64,000 nt of DNA from Halomonas sp. THAF5a (lineage in GTDB: Bacteria; Pseudomonadota; Gammaproteobacteria; Pseudomonadales; Halomonadaceae), in assembly GCF_009363755.1 (NCBI RefSeq), contig NZ_CP045417.1, positions 1,302,001-1,366,000 on the forward strand. The letters are read 5' to 3'. The notes beneath the pieces are model-generated. The model was given only the letters and a program-made list of their open reading frames with translations. It was not told where the DNA came from and made no database searches. Of the stretch, positions 26,996 to 35,074 are shown one piece after another. Position 1 is the stretch's first letter. The number at the start of each line of letters is the position of its first letter. The position numbers and the translations under genes were made by a program.

Positions 26996-27012
26996 TGTAC
27001 AATCCTTGTACA
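26996..27012. promoter_or_regulatory. Inverted repeat upstream of the efflux operon
   Basis: TGTACA (26996-27001) and TGTACA (27007-27012) are separated by five bases; the whole 17-bp site is symmetrical in its arms. It lies 128 bases before the adaptor ATG and 92 bases before the divergent flavoprotein GTG. The form is like a TetR operator, but no TetR gene is adjacent. Confidence 0.45.
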
Positions 27013-27103
27013 GAATCAGCCACCCGTCGGCGGTGGTCGGCGCCGGGCCGGCGGGCTGCTAGAATGCGCGGCCCGACTCGATGCCCTGCAGGAGACCCAG
27101 GCC

Positions 27104-28279
27104 GTGACGTATGACGTGGTAGTGATCGGCGCCGGTGCCGCCGGCCTGATGTGTGCGCTGACCGCCGGCTATGCCGGGCGGCGCGTGCTGGTGGTGGATC
27201 ATGCCAACAAGGCCGGCAAGAAGATCCTGATGTCCGGCGGGGGCCGCTGCAACTTCACCAACCTCGCCTCTACGCCGGCCAACTTCTATTCGGCCAACCC
27301 GGCCTTCTGCATCTCGGCCCTCAAGCGCTACCGGCCCGAGCACTTCGTCGAGCTGGTGGACCGCCACGGCGTCGAGTACGTGGAGAAGGCCCCGGGGCAG
27401 CTGTTCTGCGCCGACTCGTCGAAGGAGATCCTGCGGGTGCTGCTGACCGAGTGCGACTGGGCCGGCGTCGAGATCCGCCTCAAGACCGCCATCGAGTCGG
27501 TGGCGCGTGCCGGCGAGGGCATGCGGCTCGTGACCTCGGCGGGACGCATCGACGCCGGCGCCGTGGTGGTGGCGAGCGGGGGGCTCTCCATCCCGACCCT
27601 GGGCGCCACCGGGTTTGGCTACGACCTGGCCCGGCAGTTCGGCCTCGCGGTCACCGAGACCCGCGCCGCCCTGGTGCCCTTCACCCTGACCTCGCAGTGG
27701 AAGGCGTGCGCCGAGGCCCTGGCCGGCGTCAGCGTGGAGGTAGCGGTGAGCTGTCGCGGAAAGCGCTACCGCGAGCCGATGCTCTTCACCCACCGCGGCC
27801 TCTCGGGCCCCGCCATGTTGCAGATTTCCAGCGTCTGGCAGCCGGGCGACACCCTCGCCATCGACCTGCTGCCCGATATCGATGCCTTCGAGGCCCTGGC
27901 CGCGGCGCGCCGCGAGACGCCCAGGCGCCGGCTCTCGACCTGGCTCGGCGAGCGGCTGCCCAAGCGCCTCGCCCTGGCGCTGATCGAGTGGCATGGCGAC
28001 GACGGGGTGCTGGCCGAGTACTCCAACGACCGCCTGGCGGCCTGGGCCGAGCGGCTCGGCGACTGGCGGGTCAAGCCGGCCGGCACCGAGGGCTGGCGCA
28101 CCGCCGAGGTGACCCTGGGCGGGGTCGATACCCGCGCGATCTCCTCCAAGGACTTCGCGGTCACGGGCCTGCCCCAGCTGCGCTTCATCGGTGAGGTGCT
28201 CGACGTCACCGGCGAGCTCGGCGGCCACAACTTCCAGTGGGCCTGGGCGTCGGGCGTGGCCTGCGGCAACGCCCTCTAG
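27104..28279 (+). CDS. NAD(P)/FAD-dependent oxidoreductase, YhiN/HI0933 family
   Basis: A 391-aa flavoprotein. The FAD-binding Rossmann motif is VVIGAGAAGLMCALTAG. KKILMSGGGRCNFTN is the family signature, and the C-terminal DVTGELGGHNFQWAWASG is the second FAD-contact motif. It starts with GTG; AGGAG lies about ten bases upstream and no in-frame ATG gives a better N-terminus. Members are conserved but their physiological substrate is not established. Confidence 0.88.
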   Translation: MTYDVVVIGAGAAGLMCALTAGYAGRRVLVVDHANKAGKKILMSGGGRCNFTNLASTPANFYSANPAFCISALKRYRPEHFVELVDRHGVEYVEKAPGQLFCADSSKEILRVLLTECDWAGVEIRLKTAIESVARAGEGMRLVTSAGRIDAGAVVVASGGLSIPTLGATGFGYDLARQFGLAVTETRAALVPFTLTSQWKACAEALAGVSVEVAVSCRGKRYREPMLFTHRGLSGPAMLQISSVWQPGDTLAIDLLPDIDAFEALAAARRETPRRRLSTWLGERLPKRLALALIEWHGDDGVLAEYSNDRLAAWAERLGDWRVKPAGTEGWRTAEVTLGGVDTRAISSKDFAVTGLPQLRFIGEVLDVTGELGGHNFQWAWASGVACGNAL

Positions 28280-28419
28280 GGCGACCTGAACGCGTTTAGG
28301 ACAAGCTGCACTTGCTCTGGCGGTAGGCAGGGCTCGGCGGCAGAACGCCGGAACCGTGCGGCGACCGGGGAGCGGTCGGGGGGAGAGCCGCCCGGGGCAG
28401 GGGGCCGGAGCGCCGGGGC

Positions 28420-28698
28420 TCAGCGCAGCAGGTCGCGGGCCTTCTTGGCGAAGAATACGCCGGCGGTGAGGCGGCGTGCCAGGCGGACCGCGCCGCGGGG
28501 GTGGCGCAGCCCGCGATAGGCGAGCAGCCCCGCGGCCACCAGCAGCGGGGTCCTGTGTCGCGACAGGAAGCGCCAGCTACGGTCGAGGGTGCGTTCGGCC
28601 GTGCGCCAGCGATGGGCGGCCACCAGAAGGTCGATGCGCTGCTGTTCGATGGCGTGGTCGAGCTCGGCCCGGCGTGCCTTCCGGTCAGCGCGATTCAC
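28420..28698 (-). CDS. yqjK: YqjK-like small protein
   Basis: A 92-aa basic protein with one hydrophobic stretch (TPLLVAAGLLAYRGL). It overlaps the 3' end of the YqjE gene by 14 bases, the order found in the yqjDEK stress operon. The function is unknown. The assignment rests mainly on size, charge and neighbours. Confidence 0.7.
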   Translation of the reverse strand: MNRADRKARRAELDHAIEQQRIDLLVAAHRWRTAERTLDRSWRFLSRHRTPLLVAAGLLAYRGLRHPRGAVRLARRLTAGVFFAKKARDLLR

Positions 28699-29080
28699 GG
28701 CTCGCCTCCACCAGTTCGCGATCCGTCGCCAGGTGGCGCAGGGTGCCGGCGAGCAGGGTGCGGCGCCTGGCCAGCTGCATCACGCGCAGGGCCAGCAGCA
28801 GGCCGCTGCCCAGCAGCACCACGGCGCTGGCGCCGATGGCGGCCAGGCGGTGGGTTTCCCAGAAGGCGACGATCACCAGGGTGGTGAGCACCCCGATGCC
28901 CAGCAGCAGCAGGATCAGGCTGAGACCGGCCAGCAGCAGCAGGCCGACCAGGCGTGCCCGCTCCTCCTCCAGTTCGAGCACGGCGAGGCGCAGGCGCGTC
29001 TCGCCGGTCGCCAACAGGCTGCCGAGCAGGCGCTTGCCCGCGCCGAACAGCCGGTGAGCCGGTCCCTGGCTCTCCGCCAT
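28685..29080 (-). CDS. yqjE: YqjE-like membrane protein (phage holin family fold)
   Basis: A 131-aa protein with two adjacent membrane helices (about residues 43-68 and 76-96: LVGLLLLAGLSLILLLLGIG and IGASAVVLLGSGLLLAL). Amphipathic acidic and basic ends flank them. It starts in the overlap with the YqjD stop codon. In enterobacteria the operon is stress-induced. Confidence 0.8.
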   Translation of the reverse strand: MAESQGPAHRLFGAGKRLLGSLLATGETRLRLAVLELEEERARLVGLLLLAGLSLILLLLGIGVLTTLVIVAFWETHRLAAIGASAVVLLGSGLLLALRVMQLARRRTLLAGTLRHLATDRELVEASRESR

Positions 29081-29412
29081 CAGCGCCGCCCGATCAGCAT
29101 GCCGACCACCACGCCCACGGCGGCGCCGATGCCGATGCTGGTCCAGGGGTTGTCGTGGACATAGCGGTCGCAGGCGTCGGCCTGCTGGGTCACGTTGTCG
29201 CGGGCCTCGCCGTAGAGGCGTTCGCCGCGCTCCTCGAGGCGCCCGCGGGTGTCTTTCAGCCGCTTCTCGGCGCGCTCGCGGAGCTCCTTGATGTTGCTAC
29301 GGGAGTCATCGGCGGTGGCGCTGACCAGCTCCTCGATGGTCTGGGTGAGGTGGTGCAGGTCTTCCTTGAGCTGCTGGGTGGATTCGCTGGTGCGGGAGTG
29401 CTGATTGGCCAT
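29080..29412 (-). CDS. yqjD: YqjD/ElaB family (DUF883) protein
   Basis: A 110-aa protein: a helical amphipathic region (residues ~10-75), then WTSIGIGAAVGVVVGMLIGRR, the C-terminal membrane anchor of YqjD/ElaB/YgaM. In E. coli these anchor to the inner membrane and associate with ribosomes in stationary phase. It is first of the yqjD-yqjE-yqjK group, all overlapping. Confidence 0.85.
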   Translation of the reverse strand: MANQHSRTSESTQQLKEDLHHLTQTIEELVSATADDSRSNIKELRERAEKRLKDTRGRLEERGERLYGEARDNVTQQADACDRYVHDNPWTSIGIGAAVGVVVGMLIGRR

Positions 29413-29489
29413 CGGGTCTTCCTTGGACGGTGAATGACACGGTCAGCATAGCAGCAGGTCGGACGGCTCTGCATCCGTCCCTGACCGGC

Positions 29490-30530
29490 TCAGCGCTCGC
29501 TGCTGGCGGTGAACAGCGGGTTGAGGCTGAAGCCCAGACTCAGGCGATTGGTGCGCTGGTCGTAGTCGATCAGGCTCTCGCCGTAGCCGTAATAGTACTG
29601 CAGGTGGCCGCGGATGCTGCCGAACATCGGCCAGGAGTAGTCCAGCTGGGTGCCCAGGTGGCCCTCGGCGGGATTGCCGCGCATCATCAGGCTCAGTTCA
29701 TTGTCGTCATTGACGCGCCGTGCCACGGTGACGTCGCCGTAGCCCAGGTACTCGTGGATGTCGGGATTGTCGTCCTCGCTCTCCGACTCGGGAATGCGCC
29801 AGTGGGGGGCCAGGACCAGGGCCCAGTCGTCGTTGACGAAGGTGGATTCGAGGATCAGCCGGTTCCAGCTCCGGGAGAGTATCTCGGAGCGCCCGTTGGA
29901 CTCGTGGTTGAGCGACACGCGGTTATGGATGTTGGTCCAGCCCAGCAGCGAGGTGTCGTTGTCGAAGTCGAGGAACACCTCGGGCTCGTAGTTGGTCTCG
30001 CGAAACGGCGAGGAGGCATCCGCATTGAAGGCCTGCCACCAGCTGCGCTGGGTGTAGCCAAAATGCAGGTCGCCGCCCATGTCGCCGAAGAGATCCTCGA
30101 CCAGGTTGAACTTGACGCTGAACTGGAACTTCATCTCCGCCCGGTCGGCTTCGGTGTCGTCGCTGACACCGCGGAAGACCCCGTCGCCGGGTGTGGCGTT
30201 GTAGCTCAGCGGGAACCAGTAGTTGCGGCGATGGGTGGTGATGGCATAGGGATTCTGGGCCGACGCGCGCTCCAGCTGGCGGCGCTCCTCGACCACTTCC
30301 TCGAGCTCTCGCCCGCTGGCATCGGCGTCGGGCGTGGTGGGAGCAGGGGACGCCTCCTGGCTGGCCTGCAGGCGCTGGCGCAGCGCCCCCATCTCTGCCT
30401 CGAGCTCGGCCATGCGCGCCTCGATGGCCTGTCGCTCGCCCTCGCTCAGGGGGGCGGCAGCCTGGACTGCGCCGGCGAGGCCCGCGAGCAGCAGTGTCGC
30501 GGCGTACAGAGGGGATCGGGCAGGCATCAT
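29490..30530 (-). CDS. pldA: Outer-membrane phospholipase A (PldA)
   Basis: A 346-aa precursor. The signal peptide ends near QAAAPL. A helical, Glu/Gln-rich segment (residues ~28-55) precedes a 12-strand barrel. The catalytic motif LNHESNGRSEILSRSWNR contains the His and Ser of OMPLA, with the Asn supplied by SRSWNR. The C-terminal strand SLGFSLNPLF is typical. It hydrolyses phospholipids misplaced in the outer leaflet. I chose 30530 to give the signal peptide; upstream ATGs lengthen it without reason. The extra coiled region is not in E. coli PldA. Confidence 0.88.
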   Translation of the reverse strand: MMPARSPLYAATLLLAGLAGAVQAAAPLSEGERQAIEARMAELEAEMGALRQRLQASQEASPAPTTPDADASGRELEEVVEERRQLERASAQNPYAITTHRRNYWFPLSYNATPGDGVFRGVSDDTEADRAEMKFQFSVKFNLVEDLFGDMGGDLHFGYTQRSWWQAFNADASSPFRETNYEPEVFLDFDNDTSLLGWTNIHNRVSLNHESNGRSEILSRSWNRLILESTFVNDDWALVLAPHWRIPESESEDDNPDIHEYLGYGDVTVARRVNDDNELSLMMRGNPAEGHLGTQLDYSWPMFGSIRGHLQYYYGYGESLIDYDQRTNRLSLGFSLNPLFTASSER

Positions 30531-30649
30531 GGTCGGGCACCTTGTGGAGGAACACGGCGTTTCTATCACGCCAGGCCGGCAAGTCAACTGTGCTCCCGGG
30601 GCGACAGGCGATCGTTGCCTTACCGTCCCCGGAGGTCGAGAATCACGCG

Positions 30650-33600
30650 ATGCTTCATCATAACCGAGGCCGCCCCTTGAACGCCCCCTATCCCCTCGCT
30701 CGTCGCTGCGCTGCCGCGTGCCTCGGCCTGTTACTCCTCATCAGCCTGCTGGTGGTATCACCGGTGGCGCCGCCGGTGCAGGCCCAGGAGGTCGCATCGC
30801 CGGCCGGCATCGACCGGCCTCTTCCGACCCGCGAGGAGATCGAGGCCCGCCTCGAGGAACGCCAGCCGGACGAGGGCGCGACGCCCCCCGATGGCGTCCA
30901 GCGGGAGATCGAGGCGTTGCGGGCGGCCCGGGAGGGCCTGGCGCAACTGGCCGCGGCGGAGGAGCAGCTGGCCGAGCTCGAGGCCCGGGTCGAGCAGGCA
31001 CCCCAGGCGCTGCAGCGCACCCGGCAGGCCCTCGACGAGATGGAACGGGTCGATCGGCAGGCGACCCTCGAGGAGCTGGAGTCGCTCTCCCTCGAGGCGC
31101 TGGAGACGCGTCGCAAGAGCGCAGAGGAGGCGCTGTCGGCGTCCCAGGACACGCTCGCCGAGGTCTCCTCCCGGCTGCTCAATGCTCAGACCCTGCCGGA
31201 GCGCGCTCAGCAGGCCATCGGCGAGGCGATGCAGCGGGTCGATGAGCGGCGTCGCCAACTCGAGGAACTGGCCGACGCCGAGGTGGCGACGGACGCCCCG
31301 GGGCGATGGCAGCTGCGCATCGAGCGCGCCCTGGCCGAGCGCACCCTGGCGCTGCACCAGCGTCGGCTGGAGACCAATAGCCAACTGCGCGAACTCGATC
31401 AGGAGCGCCGTGACCTGCTGGAGCGTCAGGTCGCCCGGCAGGAGGCACGGCTGACCATGCTCCAGGCGGTCATCGATCGCCGCCGCCGTGAAGCGTCCGA
31501 GGAGGCCATCGCCAAGGCGGTCAGCGAGGAGGGGGAGGGCATCGTCGGCCACCCCCTGGTGCGCGAGGCGCGGGAGATCAACCGCACCATGAGCCTCGAG
31601 CTGCTGCGCGCCACCGACCGGGCCAATCGCCTGGTGCGCGAGGGGCAGGAGGTGCGTCGCCAGTTTGATCGGGTTCGTCAGCTTCAGCGCAACCTCAACG
31701 AGCAGATCGACGCCGTGCGTGGCAGCATGCTGCTGTCGCGCATCCTCCGCGAGCAGCGGCTGACGCTGCCCCGCGTGGAGGAGCGCCCCGGCCTGCAGGA
31801 CGAGATCGCCGACCTGCATCTCAAGCAGTTCGAGCTCCGGCGCCAGCACGATCAGCTGCGCGAGGGCCGGCAGCTGGCCCGCCAGAGGATCGAGCAGGCC
31901 GACGCCGAGGCCTCGCCACCGCTGGTCGACTCGCTGCTCGATCTGTACCAGGCGCGCCGCGAGCTGGTCGATCAGCTGGAGAAGGCCTACGGCGACATGC
32001 TCAGCGCGGCCATCGACCTGCAGCTCAACCAGCAGCAGCTGCTCGACACCAGCCAGGCACTGCGTGCCACCATCGATGAACAGCTGTTCTGGATCGCCAA
32101 CACCCGCCCCCTGAGCCTCGCCTGGTTGGGCCACCTGCCGGAACACCTGGCCGCGGAGTGGCGCGAAGGAGAGTGGCGCGTCCTGCTGCCGGCGAACTGG
32201 CGACTGCCGAACGCCCGGGCGCTTGCCGGTGTGCCGATCCTGCTGGCGGCGCTGGGGCTGATCGCCTGTCGCCGACGCTTCCGGGCGCGGCTGTCGCAGC
32301 TGCACCAGGAGGTCGGCCACCTCAAGCGCGACTCCCAGGGGCACACCCCCCAGGCGGTGGCGCTCAACGGCCTGCTGGCGCTGCCCGGCCCGCTCTGCCT
32401 GCTGGCGGCGGGCGTCGCCCTGGTCGCGGGCGGCCAGGGTGCCGGCCAGGCCATCGGGGAGGCGCTGCTGCACCTGGCGCTGGCCTGGGCGGTGCTCGGC
32501 TGGGCGCGCCATTTGCTGGTCCCGTCGGGCGTGGCCACGCGCCACTTCTACTGGCCCGTCGGCTATGCCAGCGCGCTGCGCGGCTGGCTCTGGTGGCTGG
32601 GGGCGGCGCTGGTCCCGGTGCTGCTGATCACCCCGCCGGCCCGGGACGCCGGCATCGCGCTGAACCAGCGGCCGGTCGGCCTGCTGCTGATGCTCGGCGG
32701 CCTGTTTGCCATGAGCCTGGTGCTGGCCAAGCTGATCCTCGCCCATGTGCCCTTCTTCGGGGTCAAGCTGTTCCGCCTGATGCTGGGGCTCGCCATCGCG
32801 CTGGTGCCGCTGGCGCTGGCGGGGCTGATCGCCTACGGCTACGAGTACACCGCCCTGAGCCTGGTGGGGCGCTTCGTCATCTCGCTCTACCTGCTGGGGC
32901 TATGGATCCTGGTCGAGGCCGCGGTGATCCGCGGCCTGGCGGTGGCGGCACGTCGGCTGGCCTACCGTCGCGCCCTGGCCAGGCGCCATGCCCAGGCCCA
33001 GGAGGGCGGCGAGGGCCTGGAGGTGGTCGAGGAGCCGCCGCTGGACATGGAGCAGGTCAACCAGCAGTCGCTGCGCCTCTCGAAGCTGATCCTGATGATC
33101 GGCTTCATCCTGGTGCTCTACCTGGTGTGGTCGGACCTGCTCTCGGTGTTCGGCTATCTCGAACAGGTCACTCTGCTCGAACCCGGTGAGGGCTCCTCCG
33201 CCGAGACGCTCGGCACCATGGTCTCGGTGGCCGATGTCATCACCGCCCTGCTGGTGGTGGGGCTGACCCTGATGATGGCGCGCAACCTGCCGGGCCTGCT
33301 CGAGGTGATGGTGCTCTCCCGGCTGGCGCTCAAGCAGGGCAGCGCCTACGCCATCAGCTCGCTGCTGGCCTACGCCATCGTCGGTGGTGGCGTGGTCGCG
33401 GCGCTGGGCACCCTCGGGGTCTCCTGGAGCAAGCTGCAGTGGCTGGTGGCGGCCCTGAGCGTGGGCCTCGGCTTCGGTCTGCAGGAGATCTTCGCCAACT
33501 TCGTCTCGGGGCTGATCATCCTGTTCGAACGGCCGGTGCGCATCGGCGACACCATCACCCTGGGCAACCTCACCGGCACGGTGAGCAAGATCCGCATCCG

Positions 33601-34129
33601 CGCGACCACGGTGACCGACTTCGATCGCAAGGAGATCATCATCCCCAACAAGACCTTCATCACCGACCAGCTGATCAACTGGTCGCTCTCCGACACCATC
33701 ACCCGGGTGGTGCTCTCCTATGGGGTCGCCTTCGGCTCGGATCATCGCCTGGTGCACCGCCTGCTGCGCGAGGCGGCCGACGAGAACGCGCGGGTGCTGG
33801 CCGACCCGGAGCCCCAGGTGTTCTTCATGAACTACGCGGAGAGCGCCCTCGATTTCGAGCTGCGGATCTTCGTCAACAGCCTCGGCGATCGGCTCTACGC
33901 CACCGACGAGATCAATTGCCGGGTGGGGGAGCTGTTCGCCGAGCACGGCATCGACATCGCCTTCAACCAGCTCGACGTCTGGCTCCATCGGGCCGGCGGC
34001 CAGGCCAGCAGGGTTCAGAGCGTCTCGTCGCGGCGGCTGGCCGAGCCCGACCGGCCGCTGCCCGGCGCCAAGGGGGACCCGGGCGAACTCGACGCCGGGG
34101 GGGACGGCGATGGCGACGTTGGTCGCTGA
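30650..34129 (+). CDS. mscK: Large mechanosensitive channel, MscK/KefA type
   Basis: A 1159-aa protein: signal sequence, a long periplasmic coiled-coil region (about residues 40-500), about eight extra membrane helices, then the MscS core. The pore-lining helix is in KLQWLVAALSVGLGFGLQEIFANF, followed by the beta domain (RIGDTITLGNLTGTVSKIRIRATTV) and PNKTFITDQLINWS. Length matches MscK. A TTG at 30676, with CGAGG upstream, is an alternative start that still keeps the signal peptide. It releases solutes on hypo-osmotic shock in the inner membrane, suited to a salt-adapted organism. Confidence 0.9.
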   Translation: MLHHNRGRPLNAPYPLARRCAAACLGLLLLISLLVVSPVAPPVQAQEVASPAGIDRPLPTREEIEARLEERQPDEGATPPDGVQREIEALRAAREGLAQLAAAEEQLAELEARVEQAPQALQRTRQALDEMERVDRQATLEELESLSLEALETRRKSAEEALSASQDTLAEVSSRLLNAQTLPERAQQAIGEAMQRVDERRRQLEELADAEVATDAPGRWQLRIERALAERTLALHQRRLETNSQLRELDQERRDLLERQVARQEARLTMLQAVIDRRRREASEEAIAKAVSEEGEGIVGHPLVREAREINRTMSLELLRATDRANRLVREGQEVRRQFDRVRQLQRNLNEQIDAVRGSMLLSRILREQRLTLPRVEERPGLQDEIADLHLKQFELRRQHDQLREGRQLARQRIEQADAEASPPLVDSLLDLYQARRELVDQLEKAYGDMLSAAIDLQLNQQQLLDTSQALRATIDEQLFWIANTRPLSLAWLGHLPEHLAAEWREGEWRVLLPANWRLPNARALAGVPILLAALGLIACRRRFRARLSQLHQEVGHLKRDSQGHTPQAVALNGLLALPGPLCLLAAGVALVAGGQGAGQAIGEALLHLALAWAVLGWARHLLVPSGVATRHFYWPVGYASALRGWLWWLGAALVPVLLITPPARDAGIALNQRPVGLLLMLGGLFAMSLVLAKLILAHVPFFGVKLFRLMLGLAIALVPLALAGLIAYGYEYTALSLVGRFVISLYLLGLWILVEAAVIRGLAVAARRLAYRRALARRHAQAQEGGEGLEVVEEPPLDMEQVNQQSLRLSKLILMIGFILVLYLVWSDLLSVFGYLEQVTLLEPGEGSSAETLGTMVSVADVITALLVVGLTLMMARNLPGLLEVMVLSRLALKQGSAYAISSLLAYAIVGGGVVAALGTLGVSWSKLQWLVAALSVGLGFGLQEIFANFVSGLIILFERPVRIGDTITLGNLTGTVSKIRIRATTVTDFDRKEIIIPNKTFITDQLINWSLSDTITRVVLSYGVAFGSDHRLVHRLLREAADENARVLADPEPQVFFMNYAESALDFELRIFVNSLGDRLYATDEINCRVGELFAEHGIDIAFNQLDVWLHRAGGQASRVQSVSSRRLAEPDRPLPGAKGDPGELDAGGDGDGDVGR

Positions 34130-34147
34130 GTCGGGGAAGGCGGAGAG

Positions 34148-34912
34148 TCAGCGCCGCACGGCGTGGAGCAGGAACTCCCGGTTGCCGTCGCCGCCGAGCA
34201 GCGGACTGGGCTGCCAGTGCAGGATCTCGACACCGAGCTCGGCGCAGGTCTTGCGGATACGCGCCTCCACCTCGGCGAAGCGGCGCTCGTCCACCACCAG
34301 CCCTCGGGCGTTGACGCCGCCCGGACCCACCTCGAACTGCGGCTTGACCAGGCTGGCGAGCTCGCCGCCCGCCGGCAGCAGGGCGGCGAGCTCGGGCAGG
34401 ATCAGCGTCTGCGAGATGAAGGAGACATCCATCACGGCAAGCTCCGGGCCGCTCGCCCCCTGGGCGACGAAGGCCGCCGAGAGGCGCGGGTCGCCGGTCA
34501 TGGCCCGGGCATTGAGCCCCTCCAGGCAGGTCACGCGGGGGTCGTCGCGCAGGGCGGCATCCAGCTGGTCGTGCCCCACCTCCACGCCGATCACGTGGCG
34601 TGCGCCGAAGCGCAGGGCGCAGTCGGTGAAGCCCCCGGTGGACTGTCCCACGTCGAGCACCAGGCGCCCGTTCAGGGTCAGTCCGAGTGCCTCGATCAGC
34701 GCCTCGAGCTTGAGCCCGGCCCGGGAGGCATATCGCTCCTCGGGGTCCTCCTCCACCACGAGCTCGGCGGTCGCCGGCAGTTTCTCGCCCGGCTTCACGA
34801 GGGGGGCGCCCCCTGCCGCCAGGCGCACGCGGCCGTGGCGAATCAGCCGCTGGGCGCGGGTGCGGGAACGGGCCAGGCCCTGGGTGACAAGCAGCTGATC
34901 GAGGCGGGGCAT
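34148..34912 (-). CDS. tlyA: TlyA-family rRNA 2'-O-methyltransferase
   Basis: A 254-aa protein. The N-terminal S4 RNA-binding domain (RLDQLLVTQGLARSRTRAQRLI) and the SAM site LVLDVGQSTGGFTDCAL are visible, with MDVSFISQ and LVKPQFEVG as RrmJ-fold motifs. It methylates 16S/23S rRNA; the old name hemolysin A is misleading. It is convergent with mscK across 18 bases. Confidence 0.9.
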   Translation of the reverse strand: MPRLDQLLVTQGLARSRTRAQRLIRHGRVRLAAGGAPLVKPGEKLPATAELVVEEDPEERYASRAGLKLEALIEALGLTLNGRLVLDVGQSTGGFTDCALRFGARHVIGVEVGHDQLDAALRDDPRVTCLEGLNARAMTGDPRLSAAFVAQGASGPELAVMDVSFISQTLILPELAALLPAGGELASLVKPQFEVGPGGVNARGLVVDERRFAEVEARIRKTCAELGVEILHWQPSPLLGGDGNREFLLHAVRR

Positions 34913-35001
34913 GGCGGCTCCGGCGAGGCAGGGATGGGGCCGCCATTATGGCATATCGTGCCGCCTGCACGCGGCGCCACTCGGCGTGGAAGGGCCAGTG
35001 C

Positions 35002-35039
35002 GATGCCCCGCGCCTGGCGAGGGCCGGGCGCGGGGCATC
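35002..35039. terminator. Hairpin after the 678-aa protein gene
   Basis: GATGCCCCGCGCC (35002-35014) pairs with GGCGCGGGGCATC (35027-35039) over a 12-base loop. It lies 36 bases past the stop at 35075 and before tlyA. No U-tract. Confidence 0.5.
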
Positions 35040-35074
35040 TGTGGGGCGTCGTCGGTGAGGCGGGAGGCTAGGGG

